A DNA stretch of 64,000 nucleotides from Nitrosopumilus sp. GTDB taxonomy: Archaea; Thermoproteota; Nitrososphaeria; Nitrososphaerales; Nitrosopumilaceae. Shown here in pieces: positions 43,442 to 51,898 of this stretch. The stretch lies in the NCBI RefSeq assembly GCF_025699125.1, contig NZ_JAILWC010000001.1, forward strand, positions 476,204 through 540,203, written 5' to 3'. Both the position numbers and the translations under genes were made by a program. The notes below the pieces were generated by a model. It did no database searches. It saw nothing but the letters and a program-made list of their open reading frames with translations, and was not told where the DNA came from. How positions within the stretch are numbered: the first letter of the stretch is position 1; each line of letters begins with the position of its first letter.

Positions 43442-43504
43442 TGATGAGATGCAGTTTAAAATTATGGACAATTTCTAATTCTCATTTATGCTATTAGTAC
43501 CTGA
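43442..43504 (+). ncRNA. Weak C/D-box sRNA candidate
   Basis: In the trpA-trpB gap a TGATGA (C box, 43442-43447) is followed 54 bases later by CTGA (D box, 43501-43504), the size of archaeal 2'-O-methylation guides. The base before the C box is C instead of a purine, internal C'/D' boxes are not clear, and only weak A/T pairing flanks it. Low confidence. Confidence 0.2.
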
Positions 43505-43544
43505 AAATAAAATTATTAAAAATAAAAAACAAGGATTCAAAAGA

Positions 43545-43616
43545 TTATTTCTTTTTTGAAGCCTTTGTTGTTTTTTTTGCTGTTGTTTTTTTTGCTGCTG
43601 TTTTTTTAGCTGCCAT
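43545..43616 (-). CDS. Lys/Ala/Thr-rich micropeptide in the trp operon, 23 aa
   Basis: ATG 43616 opens a 23-residue peptide of the form MAAKKTAAKKTTAKKTT, ending KASKKK, with no acidic residue. It resembles a histone H1 tail and the Lys/Ala-repeat protein at 52308-52523. It lies between trpB and trpA on the same strand. It may be a real nucleic-acid-binding peptide or the remnant of a longer one. Confidence 0.45.
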   Translation of the reverse strand: MAAKKTAAKKTTAKKTTKASKKK

Positions 43617-43679
43617 GTTTAGATGATTATTTGGATGAATTTCTACAGATGAAATTAAAAAAAATACACTAAATAGGTA

Positions 43680-44879
43680 TTATTTGGTATGTGTTTTTTT
43701 ATTTTTATTTAGATAATTTTGCACTTCTTCTACGTCTTTATCACCTCTTCCAGAAAGTGTCACTACGATTGATTCTGATCTCTTTCCTTTTCTAGCCACT
43801 TTGATTGCCTCAGCTACGGCATGAGCTGATTCAAGAGCTGGGATTATCCCTTCTGTTCTTGTAAGCGTTAAGAATGCATCAATTACTTCAACATCTGTTG
43901 CTGAACGGTATTTTATTCTCTTGGTATCTTTATAGTATGAATGCTCAGGTCCAACACCTGGATAATCTAGTCCTGCTGAAATGCTGTGTGTCTCAGTAAT
44001 CTGCCCCTCTTCATCTTGAAGTAGATATGTCATCATACCATGTAGTACTCCTTTTGAACCTGCTGATAGTGTTGCTGAATGCATTTTTGATTTTAATCCT
44101 TGACCTGCTGCCTCAACACCAATGATTTCTGCATTGGTATCTACAAGTGGATAGAAGGTTCCTATTGCATTGGAACCTCCTCCAACACATGCAATTACAA
44201 TGTCTGGTGTTTTGTTATTGATTTTTTTCATTTGAGTTTTAATTTCTGCACCGATCACACTTTGAAAATCTCTTACCATTACTGGATATGGATGTGGACC
44301 AACTGCTGAACCAAGAAGATAATATGTCGTCTCTACATTTGTAATCCAGTCCCGAATTGCTTCATTGATGGCATCTTTGAGCGTCTTTGATCCAGATTTT
44401 ACAGGATGGACCTTTGCACCTAACAAATCCATTCTAAACACATTAAGCTTTTGACGTATGGTGTCCTTGTGTCCCATATACACTTCTGCGTTCATTCCCA
44501 AAGCAGCACATGCCATAGCTGTTGCAACACCATGTTGTCCGGCCCCCGTTTCAGCAATGATTCTTTTTTTGTTCATTTTTTTTGCTAATAGTGCTTGACC
44601 CAAAGTGTTATTGATCTTATGGGCTCCTCCATGCAACAAGTCTTCTCTTTTTAGATAGATTTTTGCACCACCTAGTTTTTCTGATAAATTTTTTGCATAG
44701 TATAATGGTGTTGGACGTCCTGCATACACTTTTAGATAATAGTCTAATTCCTTTTTGAAATTTTTATCATTTTTGAATTTAAGATAGTTTTCTTCTAATT
44801 CCTCAATTGCTGGAACAAGTGTTTCTGGGATGTATTTTCCACCAAATTCTCCAAATTTGCCATTTTTAGGATATTTCAA
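43680..44879 (-). CDS. trpB: Tryptophan synthase beta subunit
   Basis: A 399-residue PLP enzyme joining indole and serine. [14 protein letters not shown], then [15 protein letters not shown] with the PLP lysine (HK-N), ETGAGQHG, and [15 protein letters not shown] (phosphate cup) with [12 protein letters not shown] are all present: the TrpB1 type. I start at TTG 44879 (MKYPKNG-like N-terminus), which overlaps the trpC stop as TTGA; the open frame extends upstream, but only inside trpC. Followed by the Lys-rich micropeptide and trpA. Confidence 0.95.
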   Translation of the reverse strand: MKYPKNGKFGEFGGKYIPETLVPAIEELEENYLKFKNDKNFKKELDYYLKVYAGRPTPLYYAKNLSEKLGGAKIYLKREDLLHGGAHKINNTLGQALLAKKMNKKRIIAETGAGQHGVATAMACAALGMNAEVYMGHKDTIRQKLNVFRMDLLGAKVHPVKSGSKTLKDAINEAIRDWITNVETTYYLLGSAVGPHPYPVMVRDFQSVIGAEIKTQMKKINNKTPDIVIACVGGGSNAIGTFYPLVDTNAEIIGVEAAGQGLKSKMHSATLSAGSKGVLHGMMTYLLQDEEGQITETHSISAGLDYPGVGPEHSYYKDTKRIKYRSATDVEVIDAFLTLTRTEGIIPALESAHAVAEAIKVARKGKRSESIVVTLSGRGDKDVEEVQNYLNKNKKTHTK

Positions 44880-45652
44880 TATGCATTCACCAATTTTTTT
44901 ACCTGTTCTTGAATGTTGTCGCTTTTCATTATGCTTGAACCAATCAGAAATGCATCTGCGCCGCATTTTTTGAGATAATTGATATCTTCTGGTGTTTCGA
45001 TCCCACTTTCAGATAGAATTATCCTTGATTTCTCGTATCCTTTTAGGACATACTCTGTAGTTTTAATATCGATCTCTAATGTGTCTAGATTTCTATTATT
45101 AATTCCAATGATGTCCGCATCTGTCTTTAGGGCATTTTCAAATTCTTCTTTTGTGTGGACTTCAAGTAAAATTTCTAATCCTTGTTTGTGTCCATAACTG
45201 ATGAACTCATCAATATCTTTGAGGAATTTTTGATCAAATAATGACTGAATTACTAACATGTAGTCTGCACCTATCTTTTTTGCTGCATCGATCTGAATTT
45301 TATCAATCATGATGTCTTTCATTAATAATGGCACATCAAATGCTTGTCTTACTTTCATGAAAAATTCAGGGGAGCCATTGAATAGGTGTGGTTGAGTTAA
45401 AATTGACAATGCTTTGGCGCCTCCCGTAATCATCTGGTTTGCAATGCTTACCGGATCTGATGTAGTTCTAATCTTTCCAAGTGATGGTGATGCAAATTTA
45501 ATTTCAGTTAAGAGTGTAGCATGAGGATTTGTTTTAATTATGTGCACGAAATCTTTACTTGATTTTTGCAGTTTTGGATTAACATCGTATACTCCATCAT
45601 CAATTGCCATCTGAGAATTATTTACTAATTTTCTAAGAATGTTTTCTGCCAT
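44876..45652 (-). CDS. trpC: Indole-3-glycerol phosphate synthase
   Basis: A 258-residue TIM-barrel enzyme. Signature segments are [15 protein letters not shown] (catalytic Lys in the EIKxxSPSxG motif), [14 protein letters not shown] (second Lys), [27 protein letters not shown] and [13 protein letters not shown]. Overlaps trpD by 1 nt upstream and trpB by 4 nt downstream, so it sits in a tightly coupled operon. No fused TrpF domain. Confidence 0.96.
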   Translation of the reverse strand: MAENILRKLVNNSQMAIDDGVYDVNPKLQKSSKDFVHIIKTNPHATLLTEIKFASPSLGKIRTTSDPVSIANQMITGGAKALSILTQPHLFNGSPEFFMKVRQAFDVPLLMKDIMIDKIQIDAAKKIGADYMLVIQSLFDQKFLKDIDEFISYGHKQGLEILLEVHTKEEFENALKTDADIIGINNRNLDTLEIDIKTTEYVLKGYEKSRIILSESGIETPEDINYLKKCGADAFLIGSSIMKSDNIQEQVKKLVNAY

Positions 45653-46692
45653 TATGTTAACTCATTTAATTTTGAAATGTCTCCTGTATCTGCAACAAAT
45701 TTCTTTAGCAATGAAAATGCTTTACCGTCTTTAATTGTATTTAATGCAATATCTACGCCTTCCTCGAAATTATTGGCAATGTCTGCAACAATTAACCCAC
45801 CAGCTGCATTTAGTGCTGTGGTCTCAATCATAGCTTGGGTTGCTGTATTGTTGAGAACTCCCACAAATGATTTTATGGCTTCTTCTTTTGTCTTGATTTG
45901 TATGTCTTCAAGTTTTGATTTGTGTAGTCCTACCACAACTGGATCAATTACATTCATCAATACTTTGTTATTTCTCAAAATACATACTCTGTTGGTAGCA
46001 CTTGTAGAAAATTCGTCCATTCCATCATCAGAACGTACTGTCATGATGTTTTGTGCCCCCTTTCTTTTCAAAATTGCAGGTAACCTATCAAGGTATTCTA
46101 TTGAGAATACTCCTATTAGTTGATTTTTGACTCCAGCAGGATTTGATAGCGGTCCTAGCAAATTAAATGCAGTTCTTTTTCCTAGTTGTTTTCTTACTTT
46201 AGATATGTGCTTCATTGCAGGATGAAATTTTTGTGCAAACATAAAACAAATGTTGTGCTTTAGCAAAATTTCTGAAATTTGTGCAGGCTCTAGGTTCAAA
46301 TCATATCCAAAATATTCAAAAATATCTGCACTTCCTGAAATTCCAGAGCTTGAACGATTTCCATGTTTTGCAACAATTCCACCAGCAGCTGCTACGACAA
46401 ATGATGCGGTAGTTGACACGTTAAATGTCTGAATCTTATCTCCTCCTGTACCACACATATCAATTATTCTTCCTCTGTTTTTTGTTTGGACTTTGAGTGA
46501 AAACTCTTGCATTTTATCAAGCATTCCTAATAACTCATCATCTGTTTCTCCTTTTTCTGCAAGGTATGATAAAAATTCTGTATTTTGCTCATCATCTGTT
46601 TTTCCTGACAGAATATCTGTCATGACCGAATTCATCTCATCATAATTTAGATCAGTTTTTTGTTGAAGTTTTGTAATGATCTCTGAAATCAT
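45652..46692 (-). CDS. trpD: Anthranilate phosphoribosyltransferase
   Basis: A 346-residue enzyme transferring phosphoribosyl to anthranilate. Diagnostic motifs: DMCGTGGDKIQTFNVST (PRPP-binding), KHGNRSSSGISGSADIFEYFG, FAQKFHPAMKHISKVRKQLGKRTAFNLLGPLSNPA and DGMDEFS. Normal length and complete. Its ATG overlaps the stop of the unknown 178-residue gene by 4 nt and its stop touches the trpC start. Confidence 0.96.
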   Translation of the reverse strand: MISEIITKLQQKTDLNYDEMNSVMTDILSGKTDDEQNTEFLSYLAEKGETDDELLGMLDKMQEFSLKVQTKNRGRIIDMCGTGGDKIQTFNVSTTASFVVAAAGGIVAKHGNRSSSGISGSADIFEYFGYDLNLEPAQISEILLKHNICFMFAQKFHPAMKHISKVRKQLGKRTAFNLLGPLSNPAGVKNQLIGVFSIEYLDRLPAILKRKGAQNIMTVRSDDGMDEFSTSATNRVCILRNNKVLMNVIDPVVVGLHKSKLEDIQIKTKEEAIKSFVGVLNNTATQAMIETTALNAAGGLIVADIANNFEEGVDIALNTIKDGKAFSLLKKFVADTGDISKLNELT

Positions 46693-47225
46693 TTTATCTC
46701 TCCTGATTCCGGCTTTCGTTTAATCTCATCAGTGACTGTATTTAGAAACTTTAGTGTGTGTTTGGGAATCTCTTCAAACTCTCTTTCTGAAAAACTCTCA
46801 TAAAATACCCAGTCATCAAATTTTTTCATATAATTTTGAAAATCAAATGGAACGTTACTCTCTTTTGATGCATCATCGATTCCTTTTCCTACTGAATAAA
46901 CAAAAATTAATGCCTCTCTTGCATTTTTTTTGAGATAATCTCCCACTGTGAATGGCTTTGGAATATCTGAAATTATTCTTTTATACAAAACTGATTTTTC
47001 AATATTTTGCATTGTGGATTCTATTGTAAATGTCAAAAAATTATCTAATCCTTTTATCTCTTTTTTCAGATCAACTGTTTCTAGATTTGTGTTTTTTTTA
47101 ATGCACTGCTCTACTAACATATGAATAAAATCGTCTGGAATATTTTCATCTGAATAGTATTTTGTGAATCCATAGACTGAAACAAGTTTTTCTCTATCAG
47201 TAAGTATTTCTGTCATTGGAATCAT
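46689..47225 (-). CDS. Unknown 178-aa protein embedded in the trp operon
   Basis: A soluble, mostly helical protein encoded between trpG (8 bp upstream) and trpD (4-nt overlap). It has no barrel-like glycine motifs, no phosphate loop and no Cys cluster beyond a single Cys, so it is not TrpF in disguise. The strict operon position suggests a role in tryptophan synthesis or its control, for instance a partner of TrpD or the TrpEG complex. An internal ATG at 47216 is an alternative start. Function unknown. Confidence 0.8.
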   Translation of the reverse strand: MIPMTEILTDREKLVSVYGFTKYYSDENIPDDFIHMLVEQCIKKNTNLETVDLKKEIKGLDNFLTFTIESTMQNIEKSVLYKRIISDIPKPFTVGDYLKKNAREALIFVYSVGKGIDDASKESNVPFDFQNYMKKFDDWVFYESFSEREFEEIPKHTLKFLNTVTDEIKRKPESGEIK

Positions 47226-47233
47226 CTCTTGCT

Positions 47234-47839
47234 CTATTTTGAACGTGATTTTTTCTCCTTTACTTGATTTATAAAATTCTCTAGAATCTTTTTACCATTC
47301 TCTGTCATAATTGATTCTGGATGAAATTGTACCCCTTGGATTAGGTATTTTTTATGTGTAATTGCCATTACTTCTCCGTCATCGTCAGCTGTGGCAGTTA
47401 CCTCCAAAATATCTGGAATTTTTGTTTTATCTCCAACCAAGCTATGATATCGTGTTGCTCTAAATGGATTCTTTACATTTAGAAACAATCCTGAATTTGT
47501 ATGCTTCACTGGACTTGTCTTGCCATGTCTAACACATCCTGCATTAGTTACTTTGCCACCAAATGCATGAATAATTCCTTGATGCCCTAAACAAACTCCT
47601 AGAATTGGAGTGGTTGGACCAATATCTTTGATAACGTCTGAACAAACACCAAAATATTTTTTATCTTCTGGTGTTCCTGGACCTGGAGAGATAATTATTC
47701 CATCATAATTATTTTGTTTAATTTGATCTAATGTAATCTTGTCATTTCGTATGACTTCACAGTCAACTCCTAATTCTCCTAGATACTGTGCAATGTTATA
47801 TACAAATGAATCATAGTTGTCAATAATTAGAAATTTCAT
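47234..47839 (-). CDS. trpG: Anthranilate synthase component II (glutamine amidotransferase)
   Basis: A 201-residue class I amidotransferase supplying ammonia to TrpE. IIDNYDSFVYNIAQYLGELG at the N-terminus, oxyanion-hole SPGPGTPED, nucleophile C83 in GVCLGHQG and the His-Glu of QFHPESIMTENG are intact. Its ATG overlaps the trpE stop by 4 nt, and the unknown gene follows it. Confidence 0.96.
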   Translation of the reverse strand: MKFLIIDNYDSFVYNIAQYLGELGVDCEVIRNDKITLDQIKQNNYDGIIISPGPGTPEDKKYFGVCSDVIKDIGPTTPILGVCLGHQGIIHAFGGKVTNAGCVRHGKTSPVKHTNSGLFLNVKNPFRATRYHSLVGDKTKIPDILEVTATADDDGEVMAITHKKYLIQGVQFHPESIMTENGKKILENFINQVKEKKSRSK

Positions 47840-49185
47840 TTTGATGCCTCTTTTAGTGCTTGAAGCATGGCTCCTGCTTTATGTTCTGTTTCTTTGAATT
47901 CGTTTTCGGCAATTGAATCTGAAACAATTCCTGCCCCTGATTGTATGAATCCTTCATTGTCTTCAATGAAAATACTTCTAATTGCAATTGCAAAATCACA
48001 ACAACCATTGTATGAGAAATATCCTACCGCACCCGCATATGGGCCTCTTGCTTCGGGTTCTAATTCATCAATAATTTCCATGGCTCTAACCTTTGGTGCT
48101 CCTGAAACGGTTCCTGCAGGAAAAACTGCTTGAAACGCATCAAACATATCGTTTTTAGGATCTAAATTGCCTATGACATGACTCACTATGTGCTGGACAT
48201 GACTGAATCGTTTTATCTGCATCAATGATTCTGGATGGACTGTGCCATACTTGCAAACCCTTCCAATATCGTTTCTGCCCAAATCTACTAACATTGTATG
48301 TTCTGCCAGTTCTTTTTCATCATGAATTAATTCATCTGCCAACTGTTTGTTTTCTCTCTCATCATTGGTAATCTTTCTAGTTCCTGCAATTGGGAATGTT
48401 TCAACTTTGTCTTTTGTGATTCTAACTAACATTTCTGGTGATGCACCAATAATGGTTTTTCTATCCTGTTTTAAATGATACATGTATGGGGATGGATTCA
48501 GTTTTCGTAGTGTTTTGTATAATGTTAAGTGGTCTCCGTTGTTTTTGAATGCAAATTTTCTAGACAATACAACCTGAAAAATATCTCCATCATGAATGTA
48601 TTTTTTTGCTTTGTTTACAATTTCAGAAAACTTTTCTTTATCCATATTTGGAGTCACTTCACTTGAATGAAATTCTTCAAAAATATCCTCTCCCATTATT
48701 AATTTGTCAAATCTATTCTCATCATGATAGAAATAGAATAATTTTTTGTGTAAATTATCATAAAGTATTCCATCATCATAAATTCCAAACTCCATTAATG
48801 GTTGTTTCGAATTATGCGAATCTGCAATATTCTCTACTAGTCTGATTGCATCATAGTTTACAACTCCTACTGCTCCTCCTAGGTATCTGTAACTTTGATC
48901 ATCTGTTTTTCCTACTATCTTTTTTAGTTCTAAAAACGGGTCTGTGGTTTGAATCGTTTGTATTTTTCCATCCGAAATTATTTCAACTTTGTCTGAATAT
49001 CCTTTGAAAACAATTTTTGGATCAAATCCCATCACTGAAGTTTCTGCCAAAACCTCCGGACCAGTTAATGATTCAAACAGGAATGAATGCGAGTAATTTC
49101 TTGAAATTTTATTATAAATTTGAAATTGGTTTTCAGATAAATCTAGGGGTATTATTTTTGCTTGAGCATTTCCAAAGATGTCCAC
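47836..49185 (-). CDS. trpE: Anthranilate synthase component I
   Basis: A 449-residue chorismate-utilising enzyme and first gene of the operon. The C-terminal catalytic domain has DGDIFQVVLSRKF, GASPEMLVRI, FPIAGTRKI, DLGRNDIGRVCKYGTV and FPAGTVSGAPKVRAMEIID, all standard. The N-terminal region lacks a clear LLES feedback motif of bacterial enzymes, although an FLFESLTGPE segment (residues 34-43) is its likely counterpart. Starts at ATG 49185; the upstream gap carries tandem repeats near 49283. Confidence 0.95.
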   Translation of the reverse strand: MDIFGNAQAKIIPLDLSENQFQIYNKISRNYSHSFLFESLTGPEVLAETSVMGFDPKIVFKGYSDKVEIISDGKIQTIQTTDPFLELKKIVGKTDDQSYRYLGGAVGVVNYDAIRLVENIADSHNSKQPLMEFGIYDDGILYDNLHKKLFYFYHDENRFDKLIMGEDIFEEFHSSEVTPNMDKEKFSEIVNKAKKYIHDGDIFQVVLSRKFAFKNNGDHLTLYKTLRKLNPSPYMYHLKQDRKTIIGASPEMLVRITKDKVETFPIAGTRKITNDERENKQLADELIHDEKELAEHTMLVDLGRNDIGRVCKYGTVHPESLMQIKRFSHVQHIVSHVIGNLDPKNDMFDAFQAVFPAGTVSGAPKVRAMEIIDELEPEARGPYAGAVGYFSYNGCCDFAIAIRSIFIEDNEGFIQSGAGIVSDSIAENEFKETEHKAGAMLQALKEASK

Positions 49186-49282
49186 CCATGTACAAAATTT
49201 TGATGTATTATTATTTAAATTGATGAGTGGGGGCAGACGACGCTGTTTTTGTTTAAAATGTTCATTCTAGGCATGATAAAGT

Positions 49283-49308
49283 TACGGTATAGTACGGTAC
49301 CTTTATAT
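49283..49308 (+). promoter_or_regulatory. Two TACGGTA repeats 10 bp apart beside a TATA box
   Basis: TACGGTA at 49283-49289 and 49293-49299, one helical turn apart, directly precede TTTATAT (about 49302-49308). The TATA centre is about 29 bp from ATG 49334, fitting a leaderless start of the small zinc gene. The repeats may be an operator or an unusual BRE-like element; they also lie upstream of trpE. Confidence 0.45.
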
Positions 49309-49333
49309 CGTATTTGAATGTATGTTAATTACC

Positions 49334-49516
49334 ATGCAGGGGGTTAATCAAACGATTATGCATAACATGCATAATCTTGTAAAATCACATTCTTCAGTTT
49401 CTAAGGTTGAATGCTATGTTTGTGGCAAAGGATTAGAAGATGGACATTGTATTACGGCAAAAACATTGCCTAATGGAACTGTTTTGTTCTGTGATGTGCA
49501 CTATTCATTACAATGA
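49334..49516 (+). CDS. Small zinc-binding protein, 60 aa
   Basis: VECYVCGKGLEDGHC (about residue 26) and LFCDVHYSLQ at the end make a C-x2-C ... C-x2-H zinc site, the same layout as the protein at 26142-26354. I choose ATG 49334 because the TATA box is at leaderless distance from it; ATG 49322 is also in frame. Function unknown. Confidence 0.65.
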   Translation: MQGVNQTIMHNMHNLVKSHSSVSKVECYVCGKGLEDGHCITAKTLPNGTVLFCDVHYSLQ

Positions 49517-49526
49517 ACAGCGTATT

Positions 49527-49919
49527 TTAAATTGTAGAAATTGTTATGTCGTCAAACAATTCTTCTGCTTTCTTTATGATTTGTTTGTCATCTGCATCAG
49601 GTTCTGCTGAAATGAGTATCAAATTATCCCCAATTGGAACACTTATGAGCAATTGTTTTGTTCTTCTAGATGCAATATAGTCAATTGGTCCAAGAATATC
49701 GTCAAGCTCTTTTCTCATTTTAAAATCCAACTGCATTTGCATGTATATCATGGATATTTTTTCATCTTTGATCAACGGTGACTTTCCTTTTTTGAATCCA
49801 CCTGCAATCAATCTTCCAAGTTCATTAATTATCCCTACATGCCTTACTTTTTCATTTTTAGATAGTTCTAAACACGCATCATCTAATTTTTTAATTTCTT
49901 TAGCAGTAAGCAATACCAT
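49527..49919 (-). CDS. DUF6659-like thaumarchaeal protein, paralogue B
   Basis: A 130-residue alpha/beta protein related to 22080-22451. Shared elements are HVGIINELGRLIAGG, DFKMRKELDDILGPIDYI and ISVPIGDNLILISAEPDAD. I prefer ATG 49919 (MVLLTAKEIKKLD) over in-frame ATGs at 49937 and 49928 in a hydrophobic leader. Presumed cytosolic sensor-like protein of unknown role. Confidence 0.7.
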   Translation of the reverse strand: MVLLTAKEIKKLDDACLELSKNEKVRHVGIINELGRLIAGGFKKGKSPLIKDEKISMIYMQMQLDFKMRKELDDILGPIDYIASRRTKQLLISVPIGDNLILISAEPDADDKQIIKKAEELFDDITISTI

Positions 49920-50107
49920 TATGATCATATGCTGCATCCGTTATTTTTAATATACTTTTCAAAATCTTAGAACTGCTTTTACCCTCTAAAAACAGATTTA
50001 TTTTAAACTCTCTTCTATTATGACCTTTTACTGTCTGTTTTGACATGAGTGTGTTGGTCATCTACTTGTCTTGGTACTCATAAATAGTCAAATGATCTTG
50101 AAAATAT

Positions 50108-51409
50108 GTGGGACTTTCAAATCAAAATCTGTTGGGATTGAAATTGTTTTCGCCAAGTTCAATTAACGATAAATCTTTGGAATTTTTTGAATTTCTAAAA
50201 TATGAAACAAAAATATTTCGTAATGATTCCACCATTCTAAAAAAGAATTTAATTGATGAAATACCTAAAAGTCTCAAAATCAAACAAACTCCGAGAAAAC
50301 AACAAACACTAAAAAAATTTGAAAAATTTTTACAAAATCTTGATAACATATTATTCATCAAAATCTCTGATGATGAAATTTCTGAGATTAAATGGGATGA
50401 TATTGATGATTTTTGTGGTTTATTGCGTTTAATTGAAAGAAGTGATGAAAGAAAGGTCAGGTGGGCATTATATCATTTATTTGCAAAGGGTAATCTTGAA
50501 ATTTCTAAAACCCAATTAGCTGAATCATTAAAAGAATTCAAAATTAAACACTTTGATAAGATTCTTACCAAAATCATTAAAGCAGAAACACTTTCTGGAC
50601 TTGATGCTGAATTTAATGGAACTACATTCATAATTAATCATGATGCTGGGGACAAATTGGTATCTCATTATTTAGCTGATGCCATCGAAGAACAGTCAAG
50701 GCGATCTCCGGGTGAGCTAGAAGAAGAAATTTTAAAATTGATTGATGAGGGTTCGTATTCTAATCAAGAAATTTCCCAATCTCTTTTAATTGATGAAGGC
50801 CTTGTATCTAGAACAATTAGTAAATTACGTGATCAAGATAAAATCATCTTGTCTAGTTTTGGTCAACGTGGTGCTAGATACTTTACTACAAATTGTGATA
50901 ACTGTCCTTTTGGAACAACAAAAACATCCTGTAGAAAAGAAGCATTATCTTTCATCATTTCTTCATTTATGAAAGATTTTGAAGTGAATCTTTCTGCAAA
51001 CGATTTTGATTCTGTTGAATCAAATCAGGCATTACTAAAAATTAAACGAATTATTATGATGGCACGAAAAGAAAAGAATACAAAACTTGAACGTAATCTA
51101 AGTAAGAATCTAGATGATATACTTTCAAAAGTAGTTGAAAAATTCATAAAAATTGAATTTCCAGATAAAAAATCTTCTGGTGGTTCTAAAATAAATTTTG
51201 GTGTATCTTCAGCCATATCTAATCTTCCAATATTATATCAATTAGGGCTTAGAAAAGGAGCACATGAAGGAATTCGACTCATGAATGAACTGTTACTAGA
51301 ATCCAAAACCATGCAAAAGGAAGACCGTATGAAAATACAAAAACATGCTATGAAGGAAGCTAACAAATTTCTCAAAAATCTAGGCTTGGAATATAATAAC
51401 TCTGTTTGA
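50108..51409 (+). CDS. Large winged-helix regulator with a cysteine cluster
   Basis: A 433-residue soluble protein I cannot place in a named family. Residues 1-190 are helical and charged. Residues about 200-250 form a winged helix (EEEILKLIDEGSYSNQEISQSLLIDEGLVSRTISKLRDQDKI), followed by a short element ARYFTTNCDNCPFGTTKTSCRKEA with three Cys (C-x2-C-x8-C) that could bind zinc or an Fe-S cluster. The C-terminal 130 residues are helical. It looks like a transcription factor with a redox- or metal-sensing knuckle. Starts at ATG 50108 after a 170-bp gap. Confidence 0.72.
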   Translation: MGLSNQNLLGLKLFSPSSINDKSLEFFEFLKYETKIFRNDSTILKKNLIDEIPKSLKIKQTPRKQQTLKKFEKFLQNLDNILFIKISDDEISEIKWDDIDDFCGLLRLIERSDERKVRWALYHLFAKGNLEISKTQLAESLKEFKIKHFDKILTKIIKAETLSGLDAEFNGTTFIINHDAGDKLVSHYLADAIEEQSRRSPGELEEEILKLIDEGSYSNQEISQSLLIDEGLVSRTISKLRDQDKIILSSFGQRGARYFTTNCDNCPFGTTKTSCRKEALSFIISSFMKDFEVNLSANDFDSVESNQALLKIKRIIMMARKEKNTKLERNLSKNLDDILSKVVEKFIKIEFPDKKSSGGSKINFGVSSAISNLPILYQLGLRKGAHEGIRLMNELLLESKTMQKEDRMKIQKHAMKEANKFLKNLGLEYNNSV

Positions 51410-51520
51410 TTTTGTTAATTTCTTGTTTTGCTCTATTGTCGTATTTTTAAGGCATCTTTTGTAACATTTTGGTATAATTGAATATCTCTCACTCAACTCA
51501 CATCCAGTTATTTAAACTGC

Positions 51521-51539
51521 AAATGAATTGATTTCATTT
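51521..51539. repeat. 7-bp inverted repeat AAATGAA/TTCATTT
   Basis: Two perfect arms with a 5-base spacer, about 40 bp upstream of the zinc microprotein start at 51580. Could be an operator; AT content makes chance fairly likely. Confidence 0.3.
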
Positions 51540-51579
51540 AAAATGAACTCAATTATCTGATATTTTTTAAACAATACTT

Positions 51580-51738
51580 TTGTATCGTCAACAATTGCTA
51601 AATTATCGTGAACCTGCATTGGATGCCAAATCATATGATCCATCTATTCATTGTAATTACTGTGGTGAAAAATTAGATAATAAGATGGAATATTGTTCTG
51701 ATTTGTGTAAAGAAAAAGATTCAATTTGGCACAACTAG
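51580..51738 (+). CDS. Zinc-binding microprotein, 52 aa
   Basis: The frame from TTG 51580 ends in HCNYCGEKLDNKMEYCSDLC, a C-x2-C-x11-C-x3-C knuckle. Alternative TTG starts lie at 51595 and 51619. The Cys spacing resembles the peptide at 39655-39810. Function unknown. Confidence 0.55.
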   Translation: MYRQQLLNYREPALDAKSYDPSIHCNYCGEKLDNKMEYCSDLCKEKDSIWHN

Positions 51739-51754
51739 ACGTGGTGTTACTTTA

Positions 51755-51898
51755 ATGGATTATTCAAACCCCAATATTGAAGAAGACGGAGTTGAAAGTA
51801 GATTCGACAAATTATATCCTGAATATGACTACTCTTTAAAATCCTCCTCTAAAGAAAAAGATCAAAGAAAAAAGAAAAGAATGAAAACCATGTATTGA
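51755..51898 (+). CDS. Possible small charged protein, 47 aa
   Basis: ATG 51755, 16 bp after the zinc microprotein stop, opens an acidic first half (NIEEDGVESRFDKLYPEY) and a very basic C-terminus (KEKDQRKKKRMK). Layout suggests a second gene of the same transcript, but length limits certainty. Confidence 0.4.
   Translation: MDYSNPNIEEDGVESRFDKLYPEYDYSLKSSSKEKDQRKKKRMKTMY

Noticed and set aside
45677..46123. 148-codon plus-strand frame inside trpD
   Set aside because: Antisense of a fully conserved anthranilate phosphoribosyltransferase.
46278..46300. tRNA TpsiC-like stretch AGGTTCAAATC
   Set aside because: Lies inside trpD coding sequence and no acceptor or anticodon stem can be formed around it.
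46689..47225. TrpF assignment for the unknown trp-operon gene
   Set aside because: Predicted helical, without TIM-barrel phosphate motifs or catalytic Cys/Asp pattern of TrpF.
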